Shown here piece by piece: positions 41,802 through 50,847 of a stretch of 64,000 nt of DNA. Under the pieces are notes generated by a model. The model was given only the letters and a program-made list of their open reading frames with translations. It was not told the origin of the DNA and searched no databases. This DNA is from Leucothrix pacifica (GTDB lineage: Bacteria > Pseudomonadota > Gammaproteobacteria > Thiotrichales > Thiotrichaceae), in contig NZ_QGKM01000046.1 of assembly GCF_003172875.1 (NCBI RefSeq), positions 1 through 64,000 of the forward strand, given 5' to 3'. Position 1 is the first letter of the stretch. Every line of letters starts with the position of its first letter. The position numbers were made by a program, and so were the translations under genes.

Positions 41802-44147
41802 ATGGTAGAGATATACGAAAAACTTGGCTTGTTTTACTTAGGTAAAGACGTTGATAAAACAACGCAAGAAGCCAGTGACGCCCTGACTCTGCTAAAAAAC
41901 AAAAACTTCACCACGCACGCCACCATTATCGGTATGACGGGCAGTGGTAAAACCGGTCTGGGGATCGGCATTATCGAGGAGGCGGTGATCGACAATATCC
42001 CCTCGATCGTGATCGATCCAAAAGGCGATATGGGTAACTTATTGCTCGCAGACCCTGAGTTTTCTCCGAAGTCATTCGAGCCTTGGATTGCAGACGAAGC
42101 CAAAAACAAAGAACAAGATGTGGCGGAGTACGCGGAAAAAACCGCAGCGATGTGGCAAAAAGGCATCGAAAGCCACCATCAAGACAGCGCTCGCGTGGCG
42201 AAATTTGCCGCGATGGAAAAGACGATTTACACACCCGGCAGCAGCGCCGGTGTCAGCGTCAATATCCTAAGCTCACTCGATACGCCTCCTGCTGAAGTGC
42301 TGGAAGACAGCGACTCCTTTTCCTCGTACATCAACTCCACCGTCAGCAGCTTGCTATCGCTGATCGGCGTTGACGCAGACCCTGTTGAATCAAAAGAATA
42401 CATCTTGTTGGCGCAGATCATTACCAATGCGTGGATCGCGGGTGATGACATCACCTTGGAAGACTTAATCGGGCGCATTATTGCACCGCCATTTAAGAAA
42501 ATCGGTGTGTTACCGCTGGACTTGTTCTACACGCAAGCGGATCGCTTTAAATTCGCTACCAAATTCAATTCAATTATCGCCTCGCCAACATTCAAATCTT
42601 GGCTGGAAGGTGACAATTTAGATATCCAAAAGCTGCTTTACGATGACAACGGTAAAGCCAAGGTCGCGATCTTCTCAATCTCACATTTAAGTGATGACGA
42701 GCGTATGTTCTTCGTTACTTTGCTACTGAATAAGTTTGTGGCTTGGATGCGCAGACAAAGTGGTACCTCGGCGCTCAAGACTTTGCTGTATATGGACGAG
42801 ATTTACGGCTTCTTCCCACCGACTAAAAACCCACCCAGCAAAGAGCCGATGATGCTGCTGCTTAAACAGGCGCGTGCTTATGGTGTGGGCGTGATTTTGA
42901 GTACGCAAAACCCGGTCGATCTGGACTATAAAGGCCTGTCGAATATGGGGACGTGGTTTATCGGTCGCTTGCAAACCACTCAGGACGTGGATCGCGTAAT
43001 TGATGGTTTAGGTGGTCAAGTTGGCTCTAGCTACGATAAAAGTGAAATTCGTAGCCTGCTGTCGAATATGAAAAAACGCACCTTCTTCCTGAAAAGTGCG
43101 CATTTGGATGATATCCGTTTATTCAGCACGCGCTGGGTGATGAGTTATCTGAAAGGCCCATTAAGGCGCGATGAAATATCGGTGCTAATGGACGCCGCGA
43201 AAGCGAAAAAAGTGCAGACGGCTGAGGGATTGGAAGCGGCAGCGCCAGTGCAAAAAGTGGCTAAGGCGGAGGGTTTTGAAACCTTTACCGATCTTCATGA
43301 CAGCATCCCGCAGTTCTATCTGCCGAACCTATCACCATCAAAACAATATGTGCCGATGATTGTGGCGGACTGTTCCGTGGGCTTTTTCAACCAAAGTCGC
43401 GGCATTAATGAGGAAGAAAACTACCACTTAAGCTTGGAGCTGGATGCCTCTGATCGCAGTGTTGATTGGGACGCTGCCAGCACGGATGATGAAACTGTCA
43501 AAGGCTTTGATCGCTTGCCGAGACGTGCGCCGGAAGGGGCGTTATATGCGGAAACGCCAGAGTTCTTAAATGAAGACAAATCTCTGAAGTCGACCACCAA
43601 GTCACTGTCGGACTGGCTATATCACGAGCATGAACTTGAGCTATTCCGCTGTAAAAAGCCTAAATTGGAGTCTCAGCCTTATGAGTCCAGAGGAGATTTT
43701 GAGGTGAGGGTGGCGGATGCCTTAAATGATGAAAAAGAGAAGGCGATTGAGAAGCTGCAAGAAAGCTACCGCAAAAAAGAGAAGGTGCTCATCGACCGAT
43801 TGATGCGTTATCAAATTGCGGTTGAGCGGGAAAAAGCGGATACCACCAGCTCAATGATGAATGCGGGTGTGACATTGCTGGGTGCCTTGTTTGGGACTTC
43901 CCGTGCTTCTGTTGGTCGTGCTGGTGCGCGAGTGCTTAAGGCGCGTGGTGATATTGGGCGTGCGGAACAGCGTGTGCAAAAGGTGGAAAACGATATTATT
44001 GAGCTGGAAGATGAGCTAGAAGATAAGATCACTAATCTGATGGATGATTTTGATGTGAGTAATGTCGAGATCGAGAAATTTCAGATTGAACCCAGACGTT
44101 CTGACGTTCGAATCCATGATGTTGCGGTGGTGTGGAAGCCCGTCTAG
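41802..44147 (+). CDS. HerA/FtsK-like P-loop ATPase (DUF87 type)
   Basis: This 781-residue ATPase has Walker A GMTGSGKTGLG near 46-56, VIDPKGD after the P-loop, Walker B LLYMDEIYGFFPP, and LLLKQARAYGVGVILSTQNP with a sensor Gln-Asn. This is typical of HerA-type DNA translocases. A long charged coiled-coil (about 640-690) and a glycine-alanine segment (SMMNAGVTLLGALFGTSRA) lie in the C-terminal part. HerA pumps act in DNA end resection with NurA, and relatives occur in defence systems. No nuclease is next to it. A piece of this gene lies dead at 28532-28632. Confidence 0.8.
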   Translation: MVEIYEKLGLFYLGKDVDKTTQEASDALTLLKNKNFTTHATIIGMTGSGKTGLGIGIIEEAVIDNIPSIVIDPKGDMGNLLLADPEFSPKSFEPWIADEAKNKEQDVAEYAEKTAAMWQKGIESHHQDSARVAKFAAMEKTIYTPGSSAGVSVNILSSLDTPPAEVLEDSDSFSSYINSTVSSLLSLIGVDADPVESKEYILLAQIITNAWIAGDDITLEDLIGRIIAPPFKKIGVLPLDLFYTQADRFKFATKFNSIIASPTFKSWLEGDNLDIQKLLYDDNGKAKVAIFSISHLSDDERMFFVTLLLNKFVAWMRRQSGTSALKTLLYMDEIYGFFPPTKNPPSKEPMMLLLKQARAYGVGVILSTQNPVDLDYKGLSNMGTWFIGRLQTTQDVDRVIDGLGGQVGSSYDKSEIRSLLSNMKKRTFFLKSAHLDDIRLFSTRWVMSYLKGPLRRDEISVLMDAAKAKKVQTAEGLEAAAPVQKVAKAEGFETFTDLHDSIPQFYLPNLSPSKQYVPMIVADCSVGFFNQSRGINEEENYHLSLELDASDRSVDWDAASTDDETVKGFDRLPRRAPEGALYAETPEFLNEDKSLKSTTKSLSDWLYHEHELELFRCKKPKLESQPYESRGDFEVRVADALNDEKEKAIEKLQESYRKKEKVLIDRLMRYQIAVEREKADTTSSMMNAGVTLLGALFGTSRASVGRAGARVLKARGDIGRAEQRVQKVENDIIELEDELEDKITNLMDDFDVSNVEIEKFQIEPRRSDVRIHDVAVVWKPV

Positions 44148-44235
44148 CGTGAGGTGAGTCAGCTGGAGATATATGACTAAATCCCTGTTTCAGATACTCT
44201 TGGGCATTGCTTAAGATAATTCAGGAGAGGGATTT

Positions 44236-45150
44236 ATGTTTAGGATAATGGCGTTTGTACTGTGCTCGTTACTGGCGAGTGTGTCGATGGCCTACGAGCT
44301 GAAGATTCACAAGGTTGATGACAATGTCTACGCGCTGGTTGGTGATTTAAGCCAACGCTCCACAGACAATCTTGGCAATAACTCAACCCATGGCGTCATT
44401 GTTACTGACGAAGGCGTGATTCTGATTGACTCAGGTGCGAGTTATCTTGGCGCAAAGCAGATCCATGAAGCCATTCAAACATTCACTCAGCAGTCCATTA
44501 AAATCGTCATTAATAGTGGCGGGCAAGATCATCGTTGGTTGGGGAATGACTACTTCCAGCAGCTCGGCGCTACCATTATTTCCTCGCTTGAAGCCAAAGC
44601 AGATCACCAAAACAGAGCGGATGAGCAGCTAGCTTTTCTGGAGTCCTTGTTGGGTGATAGTTTAAAAGGCACTAAGCCGTTCTTCGCCACGCAAACGTTT
44701 GATACTGAGCTGAAGCTGTCACTGGGCGGTGTCGATTTGGAGTTGTACCACTTTGGCCCCGCGCATACTGCGGGTGATAGTATTATTTGGATGCCATCAA
44801 CGCGTATTATGTTCACGGGTGATGTCGTTTATAACAACCGCATGTTGGGCATTGGCCCTGCCAGAAATTTTCAGAGCTGGATCGATGTGTTTGAAAAGAT
44901 GGCGAGCTTTAAACCAGATTATATTATCCCCGGTCATGGTAACCCTTCGGTGTTGGAGACTGCCACGATCAATACCTATCAATACCTCCTGTTTTTGAGA
45001 GCCAAAGTTGCTGAGATTTTGGATAACGATGGTGGGATGGTTGATGCGACTAAGATCGATCAGTCGGAGTATGAATATTTAGAAAACTTTGAAACCATTG
45101 CCGGGAGAAATGCTCAGGCGGTTTTCGAGCAGATGGAGTTCGACTATTGA
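44236..45150 (+). CDS. periplasmic metallo-beta-lactamase-fold protein with altered metal site
   Basis: This 304-residue protein has a signal peptide (IMAFVLCSLLASVSMA) and an MBL fold: THGVIVTDEGVILIDSGA, then NSGGQDHRWLGN at 93-104, FGPAHTAGDSIIW, MFTGDVVYNN and PGHGNP. The HxHxDH motif reads S94, G96, D98, H99, so two zinc ligands of the first site are lost while the Asp-His and later His/Asp ligands remain. It may bind one metal or act non-hydrolytically. Family relatives include SoxH-like and quinoprotein-relay hydrolases. It is followed by tdk, and linkage is weak. Confidence 0.8.
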   Translation: MFRIMAFVLCSLLASVSMAYELKIHKVDDNVYALVGDLSQRSTDNLGNNSTHGVIVTDEGVILIDSGASYLGAKQIHEAIQTFTQQSIKIVINSGGQDHRWLGNDYFQQLGATIISSLEAKADHQNRADEQLAFLESLLGDSLKGTKPFFATQTFDTELKLSLGGVDLELYHFGPAHTAGDSIIWMPSTRIMFTGDVVYNNRMLGIGPARNFQSWIDVFEKMASFKPDYIIPGHGNPSVLETATINTYQYLLFLRAKVAEILDNDGGMVDATKIDQSEYEYLENFETIAGRNAQAVFEQMEFDY

Positions 45151-45249
45151 GTTTTCATACGCCTGCATAGCTCTATGGCCAAGAGTCGATTAATATGGGG
45201 AGGGTCATGAAAATTGATCCTCCTTTTTCGTTATTAGCAGACAGGTAAT

Positions 45250-45828
45250 ATGGCTAAGCTCTACTTCTACTACTCCACCATGAACGCAGGAAAATCCACC
45301 ACCCTACTGCAATCTAGCTTCAACTATCGCGAGCGAGGCATGGATACGTTCCTGCTTACCGCAGCGCTAGATGATCGCTACGGCAAAGGCAAAGTCACCT
45401 CCAGAATCGGCCTGTCACAAGAGGCTGAGCTGTTTCACCAAGAAGATAATTTGTTTGAGGTGGTGGCGGATCATCATTTTAATTCATCGGTTAATTGTGT
45501 GTTGGTGGATGAGGCGCAGTTTTTAACTAAAGAGCAGGTTTGGCAGCTGTCTGATGTCTGTGATCAGTTGAGTATTCCGGTGTTGTGCTATGGCATTCGC
45601 ACGGATTTTCAGGGGCAGTTATTTCCTGGTAGCCAGTGGTTGCTGGCGTGGGCGGATATGTTGGAAGAGCTGAAAACGATCTGTCATTGTGGCACTAAGG
45701 CGACCATGGTGGTGCGGGTTGATGAAAATGGTGATGCGATTCAGGAAGGCTCGCAGGTTGAGATTGGTGGAAATGATCGATATGTGTCGCTTTGTCGGAG
45801 GCATTTTAAAGAGGCTTATTTGCGCTAA
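45250..45828 (+). CDS. tdk: thymidine kinase
   Basis: This 192-residue type II thymidine kinase begins [20 protein letters not shown], where STMNAGKST is the P-loop. VLVDEAQFL is the Walker B-like DE motif. A zinc-binding region is formed by [17 protein letters not shown] and CRRHF near the end, and [10 protein letters not shown] makes the lasso. It phosphorylates thymidine to dTMP in salvage. Length and motifs match E. coli Tdk. It lies at the right side of the accessory region. Confidence 0.95.
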   Translation: MAKLYFYYSTMNAGKSTTLLQSSFNYRERGMDTFLLTAALDDRYGKGKVTSRIGLSQEAELFHQEDNLFEVVADHHFNSSVNCVLVDEAQFLTKEQVWQLSDVCDQLSIPVLCYGIRTDFQGQLFPGSQWLLAWADMLEELKTICHCGTKATMVVRVDENGDAIQEGSQVEIGGNDRYVSLCRRHFKEAYLR

Positions 45829-45889
45829 CTAGCTTTGCCAAAAGTATGATCAGTTTGCTATAGATTTTGGAGTGGCGCGATTAGATGGT

Positions 45890-45944
45890 TTATTCGCGTC
45901 ATTTTGTTAATGATTATGGCGCGAATAACTGCCATAATCGAGCC
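45890..45944 (+). promoter_or_regulatory. operator/promoter of the intact fic gene
   Basis: Arms TTATTCGCGTCA (45890-45901) and TGGCGCGAATAA (45917-45928) pair with one mismatch across 15 bases. CATAAT at 45933-45938 is a likely -10. The element and spacing are those of the wrecked fic gene at 32635. Confidence 0.6.
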
Positions 45945-47075
45945 ATGAACTATTTATGGCAACAGCCCAAATGGCCCGACTTTGTATACAGTATCAGTAA
46001 TATTCCGAACGATGCTCTGTATCAATACTCCCAGTCAGTGGGTCGTTTATCGTTAAATCTGGAAAGAACAGCTGAAGATTTACGAGTAGATGCTGTGCTG
46101 GATTTGATGGTGAAAGAGGCAGTGACGACTTCAGCGATTGAAGGCGAAACACTAAATCCTGATGACGTTCGTTCGTCTTTGAAAAATCACCTTGGCTTAA
46201 CCCATCCAACTATTCACATTCGGGATCCTCGGGCGCAGGGTATTTCTGCATTAATGGTGACGAACTATCGTGATTATGAGTCTGATCTTACCGAAGCGGT
46301 TTTATTCCAGTGGCATCGGATGGTGCTCCCAAAAGCTTATGATACCTGGGGTAGGCCTCTTAAAGTAGGTGAGTGGCGCACGGAGGGAATTGAGGTTGTT
46401 AGTGGCCCGCCACACAAACAAAAAGTCCATTTTGAAGGGCCACCAGCGGAGCGAGTTTCTGAAGAAATGGTGCGCTTTTTCAGTTGGTATAACCGAACTA
46501 ATCCCATCAATTTATCGGCAGATCAAATACCCATGATTGGCCCGGTACGTGCGGCGATTGCTCATCTTTGGTTCGTCACCATTCACCCATTCGATGACGG
46601 GAATGGTCGAATAGCGCGCGCTTTGTGTGACCATGCTTTATCTCAGGATGCACGGTATCCAATGTTGCATAGTTTGTCGGCAGCGATTGATGGCAGACGT
46701 AACGAATATTATGAGCAACTTGAGCTCGTACAGTCAGCGGAAATGGATATTAATAGTTGGCTTTTATGGTTTGTCGAAGTTACCTGTGAGTCAGTAAAAA
46801 TCACAGAGAGGATCATTGATTTTACGCTGAAAAAAGCGAGTTTTATGAAGCGGCACCAAGCCGTCCTCAATGAGCGTCAAACGCAAGTGGTGTTGGGGTT
46901 GTTCGATAATGGCGCTGACGGTGATCAGAAGTCAGTTAATAGAAATAAATACGTGAATCAAACGAACTGTGCGCCGCGAACTGCTCTGCGGGATCTTACG
47001 GATTTGGTTGATAAAGGTGTGCTGGTTAAATTGCCGGGCTTAGGACGAAATACTCGCTATGGATTAAACCACTAA
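45945..47075 (+). CDS. Fic-family AMP transferase (intact)
   Basis: This 376-residue protein begins MNYLWQQPKWPDFVYSI (DUF4172-like N-terminus). The inhibitory motif is TTSAIEGETL, so the (S/T)xxxE(G/N) rule is met. The catalytic Fic motif is HPFDDGNGRIARAL. A C-terminal winged-helix-like segment (MNERQ-like region, then TALRDLTDLVDKGVLVKLPG) follows. It should transfer AMP to a target protein when the inhibitory helix is relieved. I start at ATG 45945 because the longer frame would begin inside the operator. The C-terminal domain may bind that operator. Confidence 0.88.
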   Translation: MNYLWQQPKWPDFVYSISNIPNDALYQYSQSVGRLSLNLERTAEDLRVDAVLDLMVKEAVTTSAIEGETLNPDDVRSSLKNHLGLTHPTIHIRDPRAQGISALMVTNYRDYESDLTEAVLFQWHRMVLPKAYDTWGRPLKVGEWRTEGIEVVSGPPHKQKVHFEGPPAERVSEEMVRFFSWYNRTNPINLSADQIPMIGPVRAAIAHLWFVTIHPFDDGNGRIARALCDHALSQDARYPMLHSLSAAIDGRRNEYYEQLELVQSAEMDINSWLLWFVEVTCESVKITERIIDFTLKKASFMKRHQAVLNERQTQVVLGLFDNGADGDQKSVNRNKYVNQTNCAPRTALRDLTDLVDKGVLVKLPGLGRNTRYGLNH

Positions 47076-47102
47076 ATTGTCCAACAGCTTATTGGACAAT
47101 TT
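47074..47102. terminator. hairpin between convergent fic and cobJ
   Basis: AAATTGTCCAA and TTGGACAATTT form an 11-pair stem with a seven-base loop overlapping the fic stop. There is no long T-run on either side. It may act as a bidirectional terminator or be a protein site. Confidence 0.45.
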
Positions 47103-47134
47103 AGTCAACTGGTTCTGCCTGAGGCAGGAGAAGA

Positions 47135-47911
47135 TTAAAGCTTCTTACTATATCCACGCGGCGTATAAACCCACTCCTTAGACCCATTCACAATATGCCG
47201 TGATTCGCTATTCCCCACCGACACTAGCGTGAACATATCCACATCCTTAGCATCCAGTTGATCCAGTGTGATAATGGTAATTTCCTCATCCTCACGCGTC
47301 AGCTGGCGGCCAATCAAAACTGGCGTCGAAGTAGGGCGATACTCCAATAAAATATCCCGTGCCGTATTCAACTGCCAATCGCGCTTGCGTGAGACTGGGT
47401 TGTAGAACGACACCACAAAATCACCTTGTCCGGCGCTTTGAATACGCTTTTCAATGGTTTCCCAAGGCGTTAGCAAATTCGATAATGAGATGGTGCAGAA
47501 GTCATGGCCCAGCAAGGCTCCGACGCGACTGGCTCCGGCCTGCATCGCGCTAATGCCGGGAACCACTTCAATCTCTACATCTAACCACTCCGGATGCTGT
47601 TCTTTACCGCTAAGTTGTTGATCCAGTAGTTCGAATACCAAGGTCGCCATGGCGTAAATACCGATGTCTCCACTTGAAATAAGCGCCGTCGTTTTGCCGC
47701 TGGCTGCGAGGTCTAATGCCAAACGCGCGCGGCCGATTTCTTCACCTAATGGCAGGTCGTGGTGGGTTTTTCCCTCACAGATTTGCCCGAGTAAGTCGAG
47801 GTATAGGCCATAGGCTACCAAGTCGGAGCTGACCTGAATGGCGCTGGCTGCTTTTGGGGCTAATAACTGAAGGTCGCCGGGGCCGGTGCCCACTACAAAT
47901 AATTTGCTCAT
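47135..47911 (-). CDS. cobJ: precorrin-3B C17-methyltransferase
   Basis: This 258-residue SAM-dependent tetrapyrrole methylase begins KLFVVGTGPGDLQLLAPKAASAI, with ISSGDIGIYAMATLVFELL, VVPGISAMQAGASRVGALLGHDF and SFYNPVSRKRDWQL. These are CobJ/CbiH family hallmarks. It methylates C17 with ring contraction in cobalamin synthesis; other genes present here (cbiG, cbiD) suggest the anaerobic cobalt-first route. It is separated from the other cob genes by about 4 kb of unrelated genes. Confidence 0.92.
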   Translation of the reverse strand: MSKLFVVGTGPGDLQLLAPKAASAIQVSSDLVAYGLYLDLLGQICEGKTHHDLPLGEEIGRARLALDLAASGKTTALISSGDIGIYAMATLVFELLDQQLSGKEQHPEWLDVEIEVVPGISAMQAGASRVGALLGHDFCTISLSNLLTPWETIEKRIQSAGQGDFVVSFYNPVSRKRDWQLNTARDILLEYRPTSTPVLIGRQLTREDEEITIITLDQLDAKDVDMFTLVSVGNSESRHIVNGSKEWVYTPRGYSKKL

Positions 47912-48087
47912 AAGGTGTGTCTGTCTGGGTTCAATGTGGGTGCGATTGTACGGGAAGTCAGAGTGTCGCCCAAGAATCGTTTGCGGATAGGGTAACGATA
48001 AAGTTTATGTTTTGTGTATATGAAGTATACAGGGTACAATTTATAGTGGTTTGGTGTTGACGCTTTGTGGTTGAAAATCTACTATAA

Positions 48088-48142
48088 TTCCGATTTTAAC
48101 GTTATAATTGAAATATCATTTCCGTTTTTAGCGTTATAAGTG
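48088..48142 (+). repeat. 23-bp direct repeats upstream of the third DUF4143 gene
   Basis: TTCCGATTTTAACGTTATAA and the related TTCCGTTTTTAGCGTTATAA start 32 bases apart, three helical turns, so a dimeric protein could bind both on one DNA face. Both contain an RCGTTA core. They lie 32 bases before the gene start. Confidence 0.5.
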
Positions 48143-48173
48143 TAACTCATAAAAACTTTTCTTGGAGCAGAGC

Positions 48174-49349
48174 ATGTTTATTCAGCGATTGTTAGCCGAT
48201 GAAATTATCGAAAAGTTATCATATGAGCGCTCAAAAATAGTTGTTATTTATGGCGCTCGGCAAGTCGGTAAAACGACCCTCGTTGAGCATATACTGGACA
48301 AGACAGACTACAAAACGCTGCGCGTTGATGGGGATGAGGCGATTTACAATGATGTTTTATCCAGCCAAGACAGTACCAAATTAGGTTATCTCGTTCAGGG
48401 TTATGACCTGATATTTATAGATGAAGCTCAACGTATCAAGAATATTGGTATCAATTTAAAAATTCTGCATGAGAAATTCAAACATCTGAAAATTATTGTG
48501 ACTGGTTCGTCTTCGCTCGATTTAGCCAATCAGATCAAAGAGCCGCTGACAGGAAGAACCCATACGTACCGGTTGTATCCGATATCGTGGATGGAGTTAG
48601 CAGAAAGGCACAACCCATTTGAATTACAAACGAAGCTGGAAGAACGCCTCATTTATGGTCATTATCCCGAGGTTTTCCAGCTGGAAGGGCAAGTGGATAA
48701 GGTTGAGTATCTGAGACATCTTAGCAGTGATTATTTATATCGGGATGTACTGGAGCTTGAGAATATTCGCCATAGTCACAAGCTCCGTGATCTTCTAAAG
48801 CTGTTGGCATTTCAGGTGGGATCGGAGGTTTCCTATAGTGAGATAGGCACGCAGTTAGGCTTGTCTCGTCATACGGTTGCGGATTATATCGACCTACTAG
48901 AAAAGTCGTTTGTGCTGATTACGTTGCGAGGGTTTAGTCGTAACTTGCGCAAAGAAATTTCAAAAAAACCAAAGATTTACTTTTATGATTTGGGTATTCG
49001 CAACAGCCTGATTGACAATTTTGCTTGGTTAAATAGTCGAAATGATATTGGCGCATTATGGGAAAATTTTCTGATCATGGAGCGCCTGAAACGAAACGAG
49101 TACAGCAAGCACTATTGCTCCAGCTATTTTTGGCGGACCTATACCGGGGCTGAGCTGGACTATATTGAGGAGTTCAACGGCGAACTTTGGGGTTACGAAT
49201 TCAAATGGTCTAAGAATAAGCCGAATGCTCCTAAGGCGTGGGTTGATAATTATGACGGGCAGTATGAGTGTGTGAATAAGAATAATTTCTTGCCGTTTGT
49301 CTTACAACACATGGCTCATACCACAGGAAGCACCGACCATGACCACTAG
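48174..49349 (+). CDS. AAA_14/DUF4143 ATPase, third copy
   Basis: This 391-residue ATPase has Walker A GARQVGKTT near 27-35, Walker B LIFIDEAQR, a GSSSLDLANQIKEPLTGR segment, a winged-helix hinge (IGTQLGLSRHTVADYIDLLEKS) and the DUF4143 nuclease-like motif (GAELDYIEEFNGELWGYEFKW). I start at ATG 48174 because GGAG at 48164-48167 fits. It overlaps the HD-domain gene by 11 bases. Two direct repeats precede it and may be its operator. Function is unknown. Confidence 0.85.
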   Translation: MFIQRLLADEIIEKLSYERSKIVVIYGARQVGKTTLVEHILDKTDYKTLRVDGDEAIYNDVLSSQDSTKLGYLVQGYDLIFIDEAQRIKNIGINLKILHEKFKHLKIIVTGSSSLDLANQIKEPLTGRTHTYRLYPISWMELAERHNPFELQTKLEERLIYGHYPEVFQLEGQVDKVEYLRHLSSDYLYRDVLELENIRHSHKLRDLLKLLAFQVGSEVSYSEIGTQLGLSRHTVADYIDLLEKSFVLITLRGFSRNLRKEISKKPKIYFYDLGIRNSLIDNFAWLNSRNDIGALWENFLIMERLKRNEYSKHYCSSYFWRTYTGAELDYIEEFNGELWGYEFKWSKNKPNAPKAWVDNYDGQYECVNKNNFLPFVLQHMAHTTGSTDHDH

Positions 49350-49932
49350 CAACGAACGCTTGCAACAGCAATTAGCCTTTCTCACCGAAGCCGATAAACT
49401 AAAGTCCGTACTACGCGCGACAACATTGTGTGATGGCTCACGTCGCGAGAACTCAGGTGAACACTCCTGGCACATCGCCTTGTACGCCATGACGTTAGCA
49501 GAGCACAGTAACCGCCCGATTAATATCTCGCGCGTGATCAAGATGCTGCTGATTCATGACATTGTGGAAATCGATGCGGGCGATGTGCCGGTACATGCAA
49601 AACATGATGTTGCCGAGCAGGAAGCCAAAGAGCAAGTAGCGGCAGATCGTTTGTTTGGTCTACTGCCGGATGATCAACGTGATGAATTCCGTGCGATTTG
49701 GGATGAGTTTGAAGCGGCTGAATCGGATGATGCGATTTTTGCCAAATCTATTGATCGCGTGCAGCCGGTAATTTCTAATCTGGAAACCAATGGTGGTACA
49801 TGGCCAGAGTTCAATGTTACGCCGGAGCAGTTGGAATCGCGGGTTGGGGTTAAAGTGACGCGTGGTGCGCCGGCGGTTTGGGAGGTTTTGCAGTCTCGGA
49901 TTCGGGCTTGGTTTGGGCCTCATAAAGTTTGA
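49339..49932 (+). CDS. HD-domain phosphohydrolase (YfbR-like)
   Basis: This 197-residue HD protein begins LAFLTEADKLKSVLRATTL. The metal motif SGEHSWHIALYAMTLAEH gives the first histidine, and LLIHDIVEIDAGDVP gives the HD pair; a later aspartate is in KSIDRVQP. The family includes 5'-deoxynucleotidases such as YfbR and other nucleotide hydrolases. ATG 49339 (AGGAAG upstream) gives the family N-terminus; it overlaps the ATPase gene by 11 bases, so the two are probably co-translated. The substrate is not certain. Confidence 0.85.
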   Translation: MTTSNERLQQQLAFLTEADKLKSVLRATTLCDGSRRENSGEHSWHIALYAMTLAEHSNRPINISRVIKMLLIHDIVEIDAGDVPVHAKHDVAEQEAKEQVAADRLFGLLPDDQRDEFRAIWDEFEAAESDDAIFAKSIDRVQPVISNLETNGGTWPEFNVTPEQLESRVGVKVTRGAPAVWEVLQSRIRAWFGPHKV

Positions 49933-50063
49933 GTACTAACAACACTCCTTTTTCACGGGTTATCTCATGGTTGGTCACGTCTGGTCACGTCTGGTTTTTA
50001 GTGTTTGCTATGAAAGGTAGATAGTATATCGACATGTTTTTGGTTACCTGTTGCTGGTGAGAT

Positions 50064-50669
50064 ATGAGCGTACAATTCTTTAGATGGCTTCTAAGTATGG
50101 TTTTATTGGTTTCTGCTGCTTGCCAAGCTGAGCCAAATGACGACTTATCTGTGCTTCTGGAAAAAATTTCCTCTGAAATGTCGATTAAAAACCAGAAAAG
50201 GGATGATCTCGATTTACAGACCAACGCGGCTTACATGGCCAAGTTTGGTCATGAAATAGAGCCATTTTTTGATAGTGATGCTATTAATATTGTTGTTCAT
50301 CTTAAATCAAGAATTGGCAATTTAGATTGTTCCGATGTCGCTTTAAATGATCTGGAAACATTGCATATCATTTTCAAGAATTTCAAATACTTGGATGACA
50401 TGTGTTTATCTGAGTTTGATTTGGAACGAGATATAGATTTTTTGTCATTGTATTCTAGTGATGCCTCACTCGTTGCACTACTTGAAAAGTATGATTCCAT
50501 GAAAGGAATCTTGCCAATCTCAGAGAGGGAGCTATACGATATGGCTTTTATTTACTGTGGCAAACAAGTTTTGAATTTTCTCGAGCAAAGAGATGTGACA
50601 GAAGGAGTTGTATTTGATCAAGCTGACTTTGAGCTTAGGGAGTCGTCTGAATTACATTCTTGCATTTAG
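50064..50669 (+). CDS. secreted or lipid-anchored protein of unknown function
   Basis: This 201-residue protein has a signal region MSVQFFRWLLSMVLLVSAAC. The Cys in SAAC is a possible lipidation site, though cleavage after CQA is also plausible. The mature part is acidic and helical with three more cysteines (LDCSD, MCLSEFD, YCGKQV). I recognise no domain. A TGGTCACGTC tandem lies in the upstream gap. It is monocistronic between the HD gene and trmA. Confidence 0.5.
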   Translation: MSVQFFRWLLSMVLLVSAACQAEPNDDLSVLLEKISSEMSIKNQKRDDLDLQTNAAYMAKFGHEIEPFFDSDAINIVVHLKSRIGNLDCSDVALNDLETLHIIFKNFKYLDDMCLSEFDLERDIDFLSLYSSDASLVALLEKYDSMKGILPISERELYDMAFIYCGKQVLNFLEQRDVTEGVVFDQADFELRESSELHSCI

Positions 50670-50847
50670 TGATCCGGAAGTAGGTATGCCTTTGCCCTTT
50701 GTATGTCACCTTACTCTGATACGGTGATGCTTGTGTTCCTAAAAAAGCCTGCTACCGAAAAAATCAATCAGAAAAATCTAACGAACCCCTCACATTTTTG
50801 ATAGATTGCCCACCTCTAACCAAACCGCCTAACGTACGACACCATCT

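Noticed and set aside
44105-44115. GTTCGAATCC, resembling a tRNA T-loop
   Set aside because: It lies in the HerA-like coding region and no acceptor or anticodon stems surround it.
47912-48160. Search for a cobalamin riboswitch before cobJ, cbiC, cobK, cbiD and hupE
   Set aside because: No B12-box-like core or flanking helices were found in any of these upstream regions.
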